A stretch of DNA of 55,987 bases from contig CAADTZ010000076.1 of NCBI GenBank assembly GCA_900752015.1, forward strand, positions 1-55,987, written 5' to 3'. Source of the DNA: an uncultured Collinsella sp. Its GTDB lineage: Bacteria > Actinomycetota > Coriobacteriia > Coriobacteriales > Coriobacteriaceae. Numbering within the stretch: position 1 is the stretch's first letter; each line of letters opens with the position of its first letter. A program made the position numbers and the translations under genes. Positions 33,892-42,311 of the stretch are shown here, piece by piece. The notes beneath the pieces were generated by a model, which did not search any database, was not told the origin of the DNA, and saw only the letters and a program-made list of their open reading frames with translations.

Positions 33892-33972
33892 CTCTCCCCC
33901 TTTGGCAGGTCGAAGTGGATAAACCCTGCTCCCAACCGCCGAAGACACACGTAAGTGACATGTCCATGAGGG

Positions 33973-33978
33973 TATAAT
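33973..33978 (+). promoter_or_regulatory. -10 hexamer TATAAT for the NfnAB-like operon
   Basis: Consensus TATAAT 105 bases before the first ATG. The leader opens with a hairpin CCGTA..GCACA/TGTGC..TACGG followed by TTTTATT (33987-34021), which resembles an attenuator. Confidence 0.6.
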
Positions 33979-34083
33979 TTGCACCGTATGTCTGCACAAC
34001 GCCTGTGCGCGTACGGTTTTATTCGGGCTACCGTCCATTTCCGTGGAGGCACGGTTCGGCGGCCCTAACAAGAGAGGGGTTCT

Positions 34084-34923
34084 ATGTATAAGATCCTGGA
34101 GAAGACGCAGTTCTCGGAGAAGGTGTTCAAGTTCCGCATCGAGGCGCCCGCAATCGCCAAGCATGCGCACGCTGGACAGTTCCTCATGGTCCGCGCCAAC
34201 GAGACGGGCGAGCGCGTCCCGTTTACCCTGGCCGGCTGGAACGGTGACGAGGGCTGGGTCGAGTTCATCTTCATGGTGATCGGCAAGACCACCGAGATGC
34301 TGTCCACTTACGAAGCCGGCGAGTCGCTGCGCGACGTCGTGGGCCCGCTGGGCGTTCCCACCGAGATGGCCGAGGGCCCCTGCGCCGTCATTGGCGGCGG
34401 CGTCGGCCTGGCAATTGCCTTCCCGGTCGCCAAGCACCTGGTCGAGACCGGTCACGAGGTGCACGCCATCATGGGCGCCCGCACCAAGGACCTCCTGCTC
34501 ATGGAGGACCAGTTCCGCGAGCTCCTCGACGAGGACCACATCCATATCACCACCGACGACGGTTCCTACGGAGAGCAGGGCGTTGTCACCGCTCCGCTGG
34601 AGCGCCTGCTGCAGGACAAGGCCGTGAGCCAGGTCTTCTGCGTCGGCCCCGTTCCGATGATGAAGTTCTCGACCCTCACCGCCCAGAAGTACGATACCCC
34701 CATCACCGCGTCGCTCAACCCCATCATGGTTGACGGCACCGGTATGTGCGGCTGCTGCCGCGTCGAGGTGGGCGGCGTGACCAAGTTCGCTTGCGTCGAC
34801 GGCCCCGACTTCGATGCCACCCTGGTCGACTGGGATGACCTTCGTGCCCGCCAGGCCGCTTACCGTTCCGAAGAGGGCGAGTCCCTCAAGGCCTATGAGG
34901 AAAAGAGCTGCGCATGCCACTAG
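34084..34923 (+). CDS. nfnA: NfnA-like FAD/[2Fe-2S] subunit (NADH-dependent ferredoxin:NADP+ oxidoreductase / sulfide dehydrogenase subunit)
   Basis: A 279-residue flavoprotein of the ferredoxin reductase family. It has the FAD-binding region HAGQFLMVRANETGERVPFT, the NAD-binding GGGVGLAIAFP, and a C-terminal [2Fe-2S] site MCGCCRVEV...FACVDGPDF. This is the layout of NfnA/SudB and of PyrK. The next gene overlaps it by 10 bases and encodes the NfnB partner, which decides the call. Together they reversibly couple NADH and reduced ferredoxin to NADP+ reduction by flavin-based electron bifurcation. AGAGGGG lies ahead of the ATG. Use of C-ending codons is strong, which suggests high expression. 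Confidence 0.88.
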   Translation: MYKILEKTQFSEKVFKFRIEAPAIAKHAHAGQFLMVRANETGERVPFTLAGWNGDEGWVEFIFMVIGKTTEMLSTYEAGESLRDVVGPLGVPTEMAEGPCAVIGGGVGLAIAFPVAKHLVETGHEVHAIMGARTKDLLLMEDQFRELLDEDHIHITTDDGSYGEQGVVTAPLERLLQDKAVSQVFCVGPVPMMKFSTLTAQKYDTPITASLNPIMVDGTGMCGCCRVEVGGVTKFACVDGPDFDATLVDWDDLRARQAAYRSEEGESLKAYEEKSCACH

Positions 34924-36323
34924 TTAACGGTCGTTTCGTTGCCGATATGAAGTCGCCCCGCACCCCCGATAACGAGGAGCCGGCTGCCGAGCGCGCCTGC
35001 GACTTCCGCCCCGTCGACAAGGGCTTCACCGAGGAGATGGCGCTGGCCGAGGCCGAGCGCTGCCTCAACTGCAAGAAGCCGTTCTGTGTTGAGGGCTGCC
35101 CCGTCAACATCAACATCCCCCGCTTTATCGAGCAGATCCGCGCGAAGGACTTCGGCGGCGCCCTCGATACCATCCGCGAGGACTCCATGCTTCCCGCCAT
35201 CTGCGGCCGCGTCTGCCCGCAGGAGAACCAGTGCGAGGGCAAGTGCATCCGTGGTAAGAAGTCCGAGCCCGTGGCCATCGGCCAGCTCGAGCGCTTCCTG
35301 GGTGATCGCCCCGAGCTCGCCTCCACGCCCAAGATGGCTCCCAAGAACGGCAAGAAGGTCGCTGTCGTCGGCTCCGGCCCGTCCGGCATCACCTGCGCCG
35401 GCGAGCTCGCCCGTAACGGCTTTGACGTTACCGTCTTTGAGGCCTTCTTTACCGGCGGCGGCGTGCTGGTCTACGGCATCCCCGAGTTCCGCCTGCCCAA
35501 GGCAGTCGTCAAGCGCGAGATTGACGGCCTGGAGGACATGGGCGTCAAGTTTGAGTACAACTCCGTCGTGGGCAACATGGCCACGGCCGAGGAGCTGTTC
35601 GAGCAGGGCTTCGACGCCATCTACGTGGCGACCGGCGCTGGCCTGCCCAAGTTCCTCAACGTCCCCGGCGAGAACCTGCCCAACGTCTTCTTCGCGAACG
35701 AGTACCTCACCCGCGTGAACCTGATGAAGGCCAACAAGTTCCCCGAGTACGACCCCCCCACCAAGCACGGCAAGAACGTCGTCGTCTTTGGTGGCGGCAA
35801 CGTGGCTATGGACGCCGTCCGTACTGCCAAGCGCCTGGGCGCCGAGCATGCCATCATCGCCTACCGTCGTACCGAAGATGAGATGCCCTGCCGTCGCGCC
35901 GAGCTGCACCATGCCAAGGCCGAGGGCGTCGAGGTTCTGCCGCTCGTTTCCCCGCTCGAGTTTGTCGCTGGCGAGGACGGCTCCGTGTGCGCCGTCAAGG
36001 TCCAGAAGATGGAGCTCGGCGAGCCCGACGAGTCCGGCCGTCGTCGCCCGGTACCCATCGAGGGCGCCATCGAGGAGATTCCCTGCGACGTCGCAATCTC
36101 GGCTATCGGTACCAACGCCAACCCCTTCGCAAAGAAGATCGGCGGCAAGATGGAGCTCAACAAGTGGGGCTACATCGTCGCCGACGAGGAGACCGGCCAG
36201 ACCACCGATCCCCGCATCTGGGCTGGCGGCGACATCGTCACCGGTGCCGCTACGGTCATTCTGGCGATGGGCGCCGGCAAGAAGGCCGCCGCTTCCATCA
36301 CCAAGAGCCTGCTGGGCGAGTAA
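34914..36323 (+). CDS. nfnB: NfnB-like NADPH-dependent FAD/2[4Fe-4S] subunit (GltD family)
   Basis: A 469-residue partner of NfnA. The N-terminus has two Cys-rich [4Fe-4S] stretches (CLNCKKPFCVEGCPV and CGRVCPQENQCEGKC). FAD-binding (VVGSGPSGITCAGELA) and NADPH-binding (VFGGGNVAMDA, RTAKRLGAE) Rossmann units follow, and it ends GDIVTGAATVILAMGAGKKAA. Glutamate synthase small subunits share this fold, but no glutamate synthase large subunit lies nearby and the overlap with NfnA argues for the transhydrogenase. It is the bifurcating-flavin subunit in studied homologues. It ends at a strong terminator. Confidence 0.9.
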   Translation: MPLVNGRFVADMKSPRTPDNEEPAAERACDFRPVDKGFTEEMALAEAERCLNCKKPFCVEGCPVNINIPRFIEQIRAKDFGGALDTIREDSMLPAICGRVCPQENQCEGKCIRGKKSEPVAIGQLERFLGDRPELASTPKMAPKNGKKVAVVGSGPSGITCAGELARNGFDVTVFEAFFTGGGVLVYGIPEFRLPKAVVKREIDGLEDMGVKFEYNSVVGNMATAEELFEQGFDAIYVATGAGLPKFLNVPGENLPNVFFANEYLTRVNLMKANKFPEYDPPTKHGKNVVVFGGGNVAMDAVRTAKRLGAEHAIIAYRRTEDEMPCRRAELHHAKAEGVEVLPLVSPLEFVAGEDGSVCAVKVQKMELGEPDESGRRRPVPIEGAIEEIPCDVAISAIGTNANPFAKKIGGKMELNKWGYIVADEETGQTTDPRIWAGGDIVTGAATVILAMGAGKKAAASITKSLLGE

Positions 36324-36351
36324 TCACCCTCAGCGCTAGCCATTAAACGGC

Positions 36352-36389
36352 AAAGTCCCCGTCGAGCACACGCCCGGCGGGGACTTTTT
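36352..36389 (+). terminator. Rho-independent terminator of the nfn operon
   Basis: Stem AAAGTCCCCG with CGGGGACTTT, then TTTC. Confidence 0.85.
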
Positions 36390-36464
36390 CTATGCCGGCC
36401 GCCCAAACCACCACGATGGGGACAGGCACCTTTGCGGTGGTTTAGGGCCTGACCGGCCAGTTTG

Positions 36465-36681
36465 TCTCGATCTGTAACAGTTAGACCCTGTTGAGCCTCG
36501 TAGTTGTTACAGATCGAGATATTGTGCGAACATCCGCCTGTTCATCTCAATCTGTAACAGTTAGAGGCCAAATTCCTCGCTACGTGTTACAGATCGAGAC
36601 GTTAGGTTGGCGACCGAACAGTTCATCTCAATCTGTAACACCTGGAGCCGTTTTTGGGCAGCTTGGTGTTACAGATTGAGA
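36465..36681. repeat. Alternating inverted-repeat array 2 (6 arms, 3 hairpin units)
   Basis: Three units like array 1, at 36465-36519, 36545-36599 and 36626-36681. Arms are TCTCRATCTGTAACA and its complement. Interiors are 25, 25 and 26 bases; the segments between units are 25 and 26 bases. Period 80-81 bp. None of the variable segments matches those of array 1. The array fills the gap between two convergent genes. Confidence 0.9.
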
Positions 36682-36718
36682 TTTTGCATAAGCCGAGGAC
36701 GGACGCCGTCACCAAAAC

Positions 36719-37879
36719 CTAGCGCTTGCAGCGCTTGGTCGCGGCGACACCGGCGGCGGCAACGGCTGCACCGGCGATACCCAGGGCGGCGACCGTCATC
36801 GCGGTGGCATCGCCCGTGGCAGCCAGGACGGCGTGGGATTTCTTGGCCGGCGTGGTTTTCTCAACCGTCTTGGCCACCGTGGTGGTTGCGGCAGGCTTGA
36901 TCTCCGGTTTCCGCTCGAGCTTGGTATCGGGCTTAACCTCGGGCTTCATCTCGGGCTGCGGCGCCGGCATCTCAGGGTCGACCGGGACCGGCTTAGCCTC
37001 GGGCGTAAACGTCAGGTCGGTGATTAGCCATAGCGTACGGAACAAGCCGGGAACAGGCGCATGCTCGCTTGCCTTATCCACCCGATAACCGCACTCCACG
37101 CCATTGACCATCAGTTTAATGTTAGACGTAAAGAAGAAATCCCACGCCGGCTTAAAGTACAGGCCATAGCGATAGGTCACACCAGATTTAAAAGCGTCGA
37201 TGTGGTTGGTGATTTTCCGGTCCCAGAATATATCGGAGTTCACTTCGCTACCATCGCTGCCCGTCCAGAACTCGCACTGAAGAATGGAGTTCGAGCCCGC
37301 CGGAGTGTCTGCCGTAAAGTCCGGTTTATCGCCCGCCCTAAAGATGGTGGTGGCGTCGTCAATCTCGATAACGTCGATAGTTTGCCAATCATCAACCGGC
37401 TGCTCGCACAGCATATTGGCCGCATTGGGCGCAAACGCGCCATCGACGGTCTTATCTGTCACGTCGGTCACACCATGCGGCGTAATGGCGTCGTTTGCCG
37501 GCGCGGCGGCGTTGTCGCTGGGAATGTTTTGTTCAGCGGGTGCCGCATTGTTAGACTCATCGGCGGCGTCAGCCGGAGTCGTCTGCTGAGGTTCGGCGAC
37601 AGTTTGTGCCGCCGGAGCAACGTCGGTTGCAGGCGTGGTCGCCGGAGCCGCACCCTCCGCAACCGCCGGCGTCACCAGAGCCGCGGCAACCTCGCCCGTC
37701 GCGGCGGCGGAATCCGCGCACTCGGTCGCGAGCGCCACGCTCGGCAGCAGTAGCTGGACGATCATGAGTGCGCACGCACCGACGCTGGCAATCTTCACGC
37801 CCACGCAACGCCAAGTACCGTGAACGAGCGAGCAAGCGCGCTCGCGCTGGGTTTGCTTATCAAAGTGGCTTCCGTTCAT
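36719..37879 (-). CDS. LAATG-anchored cell-surface protein
   Basis: A 386-residue secreted protein. The N-terminus carries an unusual signal peptide: RACSLVHGTWRCVGVKIASVG before the hydrophobic ALMIVQLLLPSVALA. An Ala/Thr/Pro/Asn-rich stretch (~60-140) leads to a ~150-residue unrecognised domain (residues ~150-300) that contains a WD..FYF-rich part. A Pro/Lys-rich wall-spanning stretch (KPEVKPDTKLERKPEIK) follows. The end is LAATGD, a hydrophobic helix and KRCKR, a sorting signal. LAXTG is the motif of class E sortases in actinobacteria. The start has GGGAGG upstream. It is a paralogue, by signal and anchor only, of the next gene. Confidence 0.82.
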   Translation of the reverse strand: MNGSHFDKQTQRERACSLVHGTWRCVGVKIASVGACALMIVQLLLPSVALATECADSAAATGEVAAALVTPAVAEGAAPATTPATDVAPAAQTVAEPQQTTPADAADESNNAAPAEQNIPSDNAAAPANDAITPHGVTDVTDKTVDGAFAPNAANMLCEQPVDDWQTIDVIEIDDATTIFRAGDKPDFTADTPAGSNSILQCEFWTGSDGSEVNSDIFWDRKITNHIDAFKSGVTYRYGLYFKPAWDFFFTSNIKLMVNGVECGYRVDKASEHAPVPGLFRTLWLITDLTFTPEAKPVPVDPEMPAPQPEMKPEVKPDTKLERKPEIKPAATTTVAKTVEKTTPAKKSHAVLAATGDATAMTVAALGIAGAAVAAAGVAATKRCKR

Positions 37880-38020
37880 AACGGCCTCCCTAATCGAAGG
37901 ATTAACGCCACTACAAAGGCGCCTGTCCCTTTGCGGTGGTCCTGTACAATCAAGATGCGCCAAATGGCCCCGTACGCCTAGGTTCGTACATGCGAGCCCA
38001 GGCTGCTACCTACGGAAATA

Positions 38021-38065
38021 CAAAAAGCTGCCGCGAAGACACTTATGCCCACACAGCGGCTGAAA
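38021..38065 (-). terminator. Rho-independent terminator of the second LAATG surface gene
   Basis: On the minus strand AGCCGC and GCGGCAGCT pair around a large loop, followed by TTTTTG. It lies 20 bases beyond the stop. Confidence 0.6.
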
Positions 38066-38084
38066 ATGGCTGTGAAAGCTACTG

Positions 38085-39695
38085 CTAGCGGCTGCGGCGC
38101 TTGGACGCGACGAAGCCGGCGCCGATGACGGACGCACCGGCGATGCCGAGTGCGGCTGCCGCCGTCGCGGCGTTGTCGCCCGTGGCGGCCAGAGTGCCCA
38201 CGGACTTCTGAGCCGCAACTGCCTTCGCGGCCGGCTTGGAGGCAGCAGCCGTGGAACTCGCCTGAGTCGGCGTCACGGACGGCGTGCCCGTCTCACTTCC
38301 ACCGCCTGGCTGCGGCGCAGGAGCCGGGGTGGGCTCAGGCTGCGGCGTGGGCTCGGGCGCGGGATCGGGCTGCGGCGTGGGTTCGGGCTCGGCCGCATCC
38401 CCGTAGCTGATCACCACGTTGCGGGCGACCTCGTTGGAGGTCTTAATATCCTGGATAGTGGACGACCCGGCGGTGCCGATGACGAGTCCGTTTCCGGCAG
38501 TTTCTCGCACGGTGCCGCCGGCGGGAGTCGTAATCACCGACCCGTACATGATATCGAGTGCGGGATTCATAGACGGTCCCCCGCCCGTGGTCTTTCGGTT
38601 GACAACATAGATCCCCGCTGTCAGGCCCGACGCCTCAACATTCGATTTGAAAATCCTAATCTGGGGCCTTTCCAGATCGTCATATCCTGCGGCGATGATT
38701 CCGTAGTCCTCTCGACGAGGCCCAAGGTTGGGTTCGCTCACATTTCCGCCAGTACGCACTGTGAGGTTCGATTTTTGGACAAGCATCCACGTCGAACCGC
38801 CCTCCGCCTGCGCGTCAATGCCCCTCGAAGACAGCACCGCATCGCCGGCAAGTATCTCGACATCAGCTCCGTTGACGATCTGCAAGAGCGTGTTCTTGTT
38901 GATGCCAAGCGTATGGATGCCTGCAGAATAATACGGGCCGTCCGCCGTCTTAATTGCAACCTTGGCGCCATCGATCGTGACGTCGCCCCCGTGCACGGAG
39001 ACATAATCCGGTTCTTCCTGACCGCTTTCCCGAGCAACGCGACCGCCTGGCTTCCCATCGGCAAAGATGCCATAGGCGCTTTGCGGCGGCCGGTGTAGTC
39101 CATCCGCCTTCTTTGCCTCTATTTTAACGTCGGCGCCCTTGTCGATTTTCACGTTGCCCGATTTCGCGCGAATACCGTTTGAGCAATAAAAGCTACCCGT
39201 AGATATCACGTTAACACTGGATCCACTTATAGTGATGTCTCCATTCGTCACACCATCGCCCGACGCAGTAAGCACATTATCCTGAGCCGTCGCGTTGAGG
39301 GTCCCCTCCCCCGTGATGGCGAGATTGCCGTCCTTGACCTCGATGGCGCTCTGCCTGGCATCGGCCGTTACGGTGTTGATGCCTGTAACGTCGATGTTGA
39401 GGTTACCCTTGGCGCCGATGGAGCCGCCATCGTAGCCGTTGAGCTTCATGTCGTTAGCGCCATCCCAGGACCAGGTTCCCGCCTCGTCGCCGGCAGCGGT
39501 GCCCGCGTCGTACTGCGTGCCGCCGACGTTGACCCACTCGGCGGCGAGCGCCACGCTCGGCAGCAACAGCTGGCCGGCCATGAGCACACAGGCCCCAGCG
39601 CAAGCAAGTTTTGCCCCCACGCGGCGCCACGTTCCATGAGAGAGTGAGCACGCGCGGCCGTGGTCGATTAGGTTGTCATGGATTTGCTTTCGCAT
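38085..39695 (-). CDS. LAATG-anchored surface protein with beta-helix-like repeat domain
   Basis: A 536-residue secreted protein. The signal peptide again has RACSLSHGTWRRVGAKLACAG before a hydrophobic core ending LPSVALA. Residues ~50-400 are rich in short beta-strand repeats with Asn/Gly/Ile/Val patterns (GNLAITGEGTLNATAQDN, SGNVKIDKGADVKIEAK). They resemble the Cthe_2159-type carbohydrate-binding beta-helix. A Pro/Glu/Gln linker (PEPTPQPDPAPEPTP) and a LAATGD sorting signal with SKRRSR end follow. AGGAGG lies five bases before the ATG. It is divergent from a LuxR-type membrane regulator across a 218-base gap that contains nine consecutive G residues. Confidence 0.82.
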   Translation of the reverse strand: MRKQIHDNLIDHGRACSLSHGTWRRVGAKLACAGACVLMAGQLLLPSVALAAEWVNVGGTQYDAGTAAGDEAGTWSWDGANDMKLNGYDGGSIGAKGNLNIDVTGINTVTADARQSAIEVKDGNLAITGEGTLNATAQDNVLTASGDGVTNGDITISGSSVNVISTGSFYCSNGIRAKSGNVKIDKGADVKIEAKKADGLHRPPQSAYGIFADGKPGGRVARESGQEEPDYVSVHGGDVTIDGAKVAIKTADGPYYSAGIHTLGINKNTLLQIVNGADVEILAGDAVLSSRGIDAQAEGGSTWMLVQKSNLTVRTGGNVSEPNLGPRREDYGIIAAGYDDLERPQIRIFKSNVEASGLTAGIYVVNRKTTGGGPSMNPALDIMYGSVITTPAGGTVRETAGNGLVIGTAGSSTIQDIKTSNEVARNVVISYGDAAEPEPTPQPDPAPEPTPQPEPTPAPAPQPGGGSETGTPSVTPTQASSTAAASKPAAKAVAAQKSVGTLAATGDNAATAAAALGIAGASVIGAGFVASKRRSR

Positions 39696-39822
39696 GTGAG
39701 CCTCCTTGTCGTAAGGGGTGCTTCTGTAACACCATGTTACGGGAAGATAGCCGGATCCCGGGGCACAAATTCTCAAGTGGCGCATCTGCCAGCGCAGAAG
39801 GCGACAAGCGCGCAATCGCCGA

Positions 39823-39831
39823 GGGGGGGGG
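39823..39831 (+). repeat. Poly-G tract (9 G) between surface protein and regulator
   Basis: Nine Gs in a row in the divergent intergenic region. It is 83 bases before the regulator start and 128 bases before the surface-protein start. No other mononucleotide run of this length is seen in the non-coding DNA of the window. Confidence 0.85.
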
Positions 39832-39913
39832 TCTTCGCTTTCCAAAGGCCCGCACATGCCATCCTGGTCTACAACCGAGGAAACGGTTATTCCGTCCACC
39901 CAAAGGACCGTTC

Positions 39914-40996
39914 TTGAACCTGAGTAAGACTAAAATCAACGCGCTTCTGGCACTCGCACTGTTTACCTTCGCCTTCCTTGCTGCCGAGTTTTGCTTCGAT
40001 ATCAATATCGGGCTACTCGCCGGCGCCGAGCGCGTTGTGCTCGCACAGGGCTTTATTCTGGGTGCGAGCGTGCTCGGCTTTATCGGATACGCGCCGCTGC
40101 TCGGGCTCGCGCAGCGCAAAGGCCACTCACTGGCAGCCGTCAACGCCGCCGCCGTCCCTATCGTCATCCCGGGATTGGCCCAGATCCAGTTCCCCACGGG
40201 TCCGCTTACCCTCGAGATTCTGGGCCGCATCGCATTCTTTGGGCTCGGACTGTTAGGCGCCGCAACGCACCACGCCTTTTCGTTGGCATTCCAAGATGGC
40301 CCCAAACTCGCCACTGGAGCGGGAGCAGCCTATGCCGCCGGCATCGTCTTTGATCTTGCCGAGCGCCGCTACATGGGACTTGTCATGCTCGGCATCGCCG
40401 TACTCTCGACCATTTCCATCCTGACCGTGGAGGCCGGGGCCGATCCCAACCTAGGCCTTGTCGTCTTTTACCTGAGCTCAGGCTTTTTTGTCACGTTCTT
40501 CACCGCAACGTTTACTCAGCTGGCACCGCGCATGCATGCGCCCGCCCTTTGGGCTGGCATGGGCCGCGCCGCCAACAATGTATGCGCTTTCACCACATCG
40601 GGCATCTCACTTGCTCTCGTGACCTCGGATAACGTTGCCCTCATTATGATCGGCGCGCTCGTTTTGCTCGTCGCCGCCTGTGCGGTATTCGTGGCAGCCG
40701 GCCTGTTCCGCCTACCCCAAACCGAGCAGGAGCGCGAGCGCGAGCAGCTGGTAGAAGAAGCACTCGCCGCCCCCACCATCGAGGATCAGCGTCAGGCCTT
40801 CATCACCGATCACGCTCTCACCCCGCGCGAAGTCGACGTGCTCATAGCCGTGACCCAGGATGAACGCCCGCTCAAGCAGGTTGCCGAGGAACTCGGTATC
40901 TCGATGCGTATGGTACAGCGCCACCTGAGCTCCATCTACCAAAAGACCGACACGCAAACGCGCGCCGGTCTCACCAAAGCCTTCCCCTCGGCCTAA
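39914..40996 (+). CDS. Membrane-bound LuxR-family regulator (TTG start)
   Basis: A 360-residue protein with about eight to ten transmembrane helices over residues 1-270 and a C-terminal LuxR helix-turn-helix (LTPREVDVLIAVTQDERPLK, then VAEELGISMRMVQRHLSSIY). Such MFS-like membrane LuxR regulators are a large family in Coriobacteriia; their ligands are mostly unknown. The open frame extends further upstream, but the TTG at 39914, with AAAGGA five bases before, gives a natural start just before the first helix. It is divergent from the beta-helix surface protein, which is the most likely target, by position only. It ends at a hairpin terminator containing CTGTCCC. Confidence 0.82.
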   Translation: MNLSKTKINALLALALFTFAFLAAEFCFDINIGLLAGAERVVLAQGFILGASVLGFIGYAPLLGLAQRKGHSLAAVNAAAVPIVIPGLAQIQFPTGPLTLEILGRIAFFGLGLLGAATHHAFSLAFQDGPKLATGAGAAYAAGIVFDLAERRYMGLVMLGIAVLSTISILTVEAGADPNLGLVVFYLSSGFFVTFFTATFTQLAPRMHAPALWAGMGRAANNVCAFTTSGISLALVTSDNVALIMIGALVLLVAACAVFVAAGLFRLPQTEQEREREQLVEEALAAPTIEDQRQAFITDHALTPREVDVLIAVTQDERPLKQVAEELGISMRMVQRHLSSIYQKTDTQTRAGLTKAFPSA

Positions 40997-41000
40997 AACA

Positions 41001-41040
41001 AAAACCGCTACAACGGGGCCTGTCCCCTTTGTAGCGGTTT
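41001..41040 (+). terminator. Terminator of the LuxR gene
   Basis: Stem AAACCGCTACAA/TTGTAGCGGTTT. The loop GGGGCCTGTCCCC is itself self-complementary, like the ones at 42425-42465 and 36418-36440. Confidence 0.75.
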
Positions 41041-41071
41041 GAGCGGAGCAGAAGGTCACTCTGCCAGTTTG

Positions 41072-41126
41072 TCTCAATCTGTAACAGATAGGTCCCTAAA
41101 AGCAAGCTTATTGTTACAGATCGAGA
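41072..41126. repeat. Single unit of the alternating inverted-repeat family
   Basis: One 55-bp unit: TCTCAATCTGTAACA, a 25-base interior, then TGTTACAGATCGAGA. The interior matches none of the interiors in the two arrays. It lies between convergent genes. Confidence 0.85.
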
Positions 41127-41167
41127 CAGCTAAAGGACATGAAGAGATCCTTCGCAGCAACAACCCC

Positions 41168-42283
41168 TTAGCAAAGCGATGCCACATATCGGCCGAAGCC
41201 TGGCAGCGCAAATTCAAAACGTCCTTGCAGAGGTTCTTCAATTACCCCCGCCTCTACCAGACGCTTTTTATACGTTGAAATCGAACCGGAACTTTTCTTA
41301 AGCCTCGCTGCCAGCTCTTGCCTGGTTGTTGTCCCAACCGGATTCATTGCACGAAGAAAATCCAGGTCCCCTCGTGAAAGTTCCGCCGCTGTTGAAGCGA
41401 AAACTCGCGATTCCAGCTCCTCTTGCGCAAGTTTCGCGCCTCGTTCGACATCCTCAATAGAAACCTCGGAGGCCTGGCGCGAAGCATTCCATGCCCGATA
41501 CCCCACCAACTGGAACATAAACGGAAAGCCATCGATCGCCTTGGCAGCGAGGTCGATCGCCTCATCAGAAATCGTCTTACCGCCGTCCTCAATCGTTAGT
41601 CGAAACGCTTCTTTTACCTCAGTCGGTGAAATTGATCCCAGCGAATGTTGAGCCGCACGACGAAGAAACGATGTCGATTTCCCCGTCAGCAGCGCCAGCA
41701 CGCGAAACGGCAGTCCCGCCATAAGCAAAGCCACCTTTTTATTCTCGCTTACAAAGTGCTGGTAGGTAGTAACAAGCTCCGTCATTTGCGCAAATGATGC
41801 ATCCACTTCGTCAACGGCGATAAGCACCCCGGTGTCAGTCGCTTCAAGCTGAGCAAACAAAGCGTTCATCTTAGTACGCCAGTTAGCGCCCTCAAATTCA
41901 ATATCGATGTTTTCCCAGCTCATGCTTCCTACGGGGGCAATTCCGACACTGTTCACACGCCTAGAAGCGGGCTTTTCGATCAGATGGGCAGCTGATTCGT
42001 TGAGGCGCTGCAAAATGTCTTCGAGCATCCCCTCCGAGGCCGTCACATTCGCTGTAATCCAACCCTCTTGCTGGGCGCGATACGACAGATATGCCAAAAG
42101 CGCCGTTTTACCTGTACCACGCGCACCATAGAAAACCGAGCAAAGATTGGGATCGGAATCGTCATTTTCAAACGCCAGCACCATATCATCGATGATTTGC
42201 TCACGGCCGGCCATATACGCCGGTACACGTCCGAACATCGGCGTGAATGGATTTGCCTGCCTGTACGCCGTCGGTGCCGCCAT
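41168..42283 (-). CDS. AAA/ORC-type ATPase with C-terminal winged helix
   Basis: A 371-residue ATP-binding protein of the archaeal-style ATPase class. The P-loop FYGARGTGKT is at 51-60, Walker B LIAVDEVD near 155, and a sensor-like arginine region FLRRAAQHSLG near 210. The C-terminal ~80 residues look like a winged helix (TTRQELAARLKKSSGSISTY). GC content is clearly below that of its neighbours and codons such as TTT and AAA are common, which suggests transfer. The start at 42283 has AGGGAGG four bases before it. The promoter region contains six CTCAAA-like iterations. Relatives are found on mobile DNA and near toxin-antitoxin genes; the role is unknown. Confidence 0.78.
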   Translation of the reverse strand: MAAPTAYRQANPFTPMFGRVPAYMAGREQIIDDMVLAFENDDSDPNLCSVFYGARGTGKTALLAYLSYRAQQEGWITANVTASEGMLEDILQRLNESAAHLIEKPASRRVNSVGIAPVGSMSWENIDIEFEGANWRTKMNALFAQLEATDTGVLIAVDEVDASFAQMTELVTTYQHFVSENKKVALLMAGLPFRVLALLTGKSTSFLRRAAQHSLGSISPTEVKEAFRLTIEDGGKTISDEAIDLAAKAIDGFPFMFQLVGYRAWNASRQASEVSIEDVERGAKLAQEELESRVFASTAAELSRGDLDFLRAMNPVGTTTRQELAARLKKSSGSISTYKKRLVEAGVIEEPLQGRFEFALPGFGRYVASLC

Positions 42284-42311
42284 AAAGCCTCCCTTGAACT
42301 CATACAACTTA

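Noticed and set aside
34914..36323. Glutamate synthase small subunit
   Set aside because: The fold fits, but no large subunit is near and the gene overlaps an NfnA-type gene.
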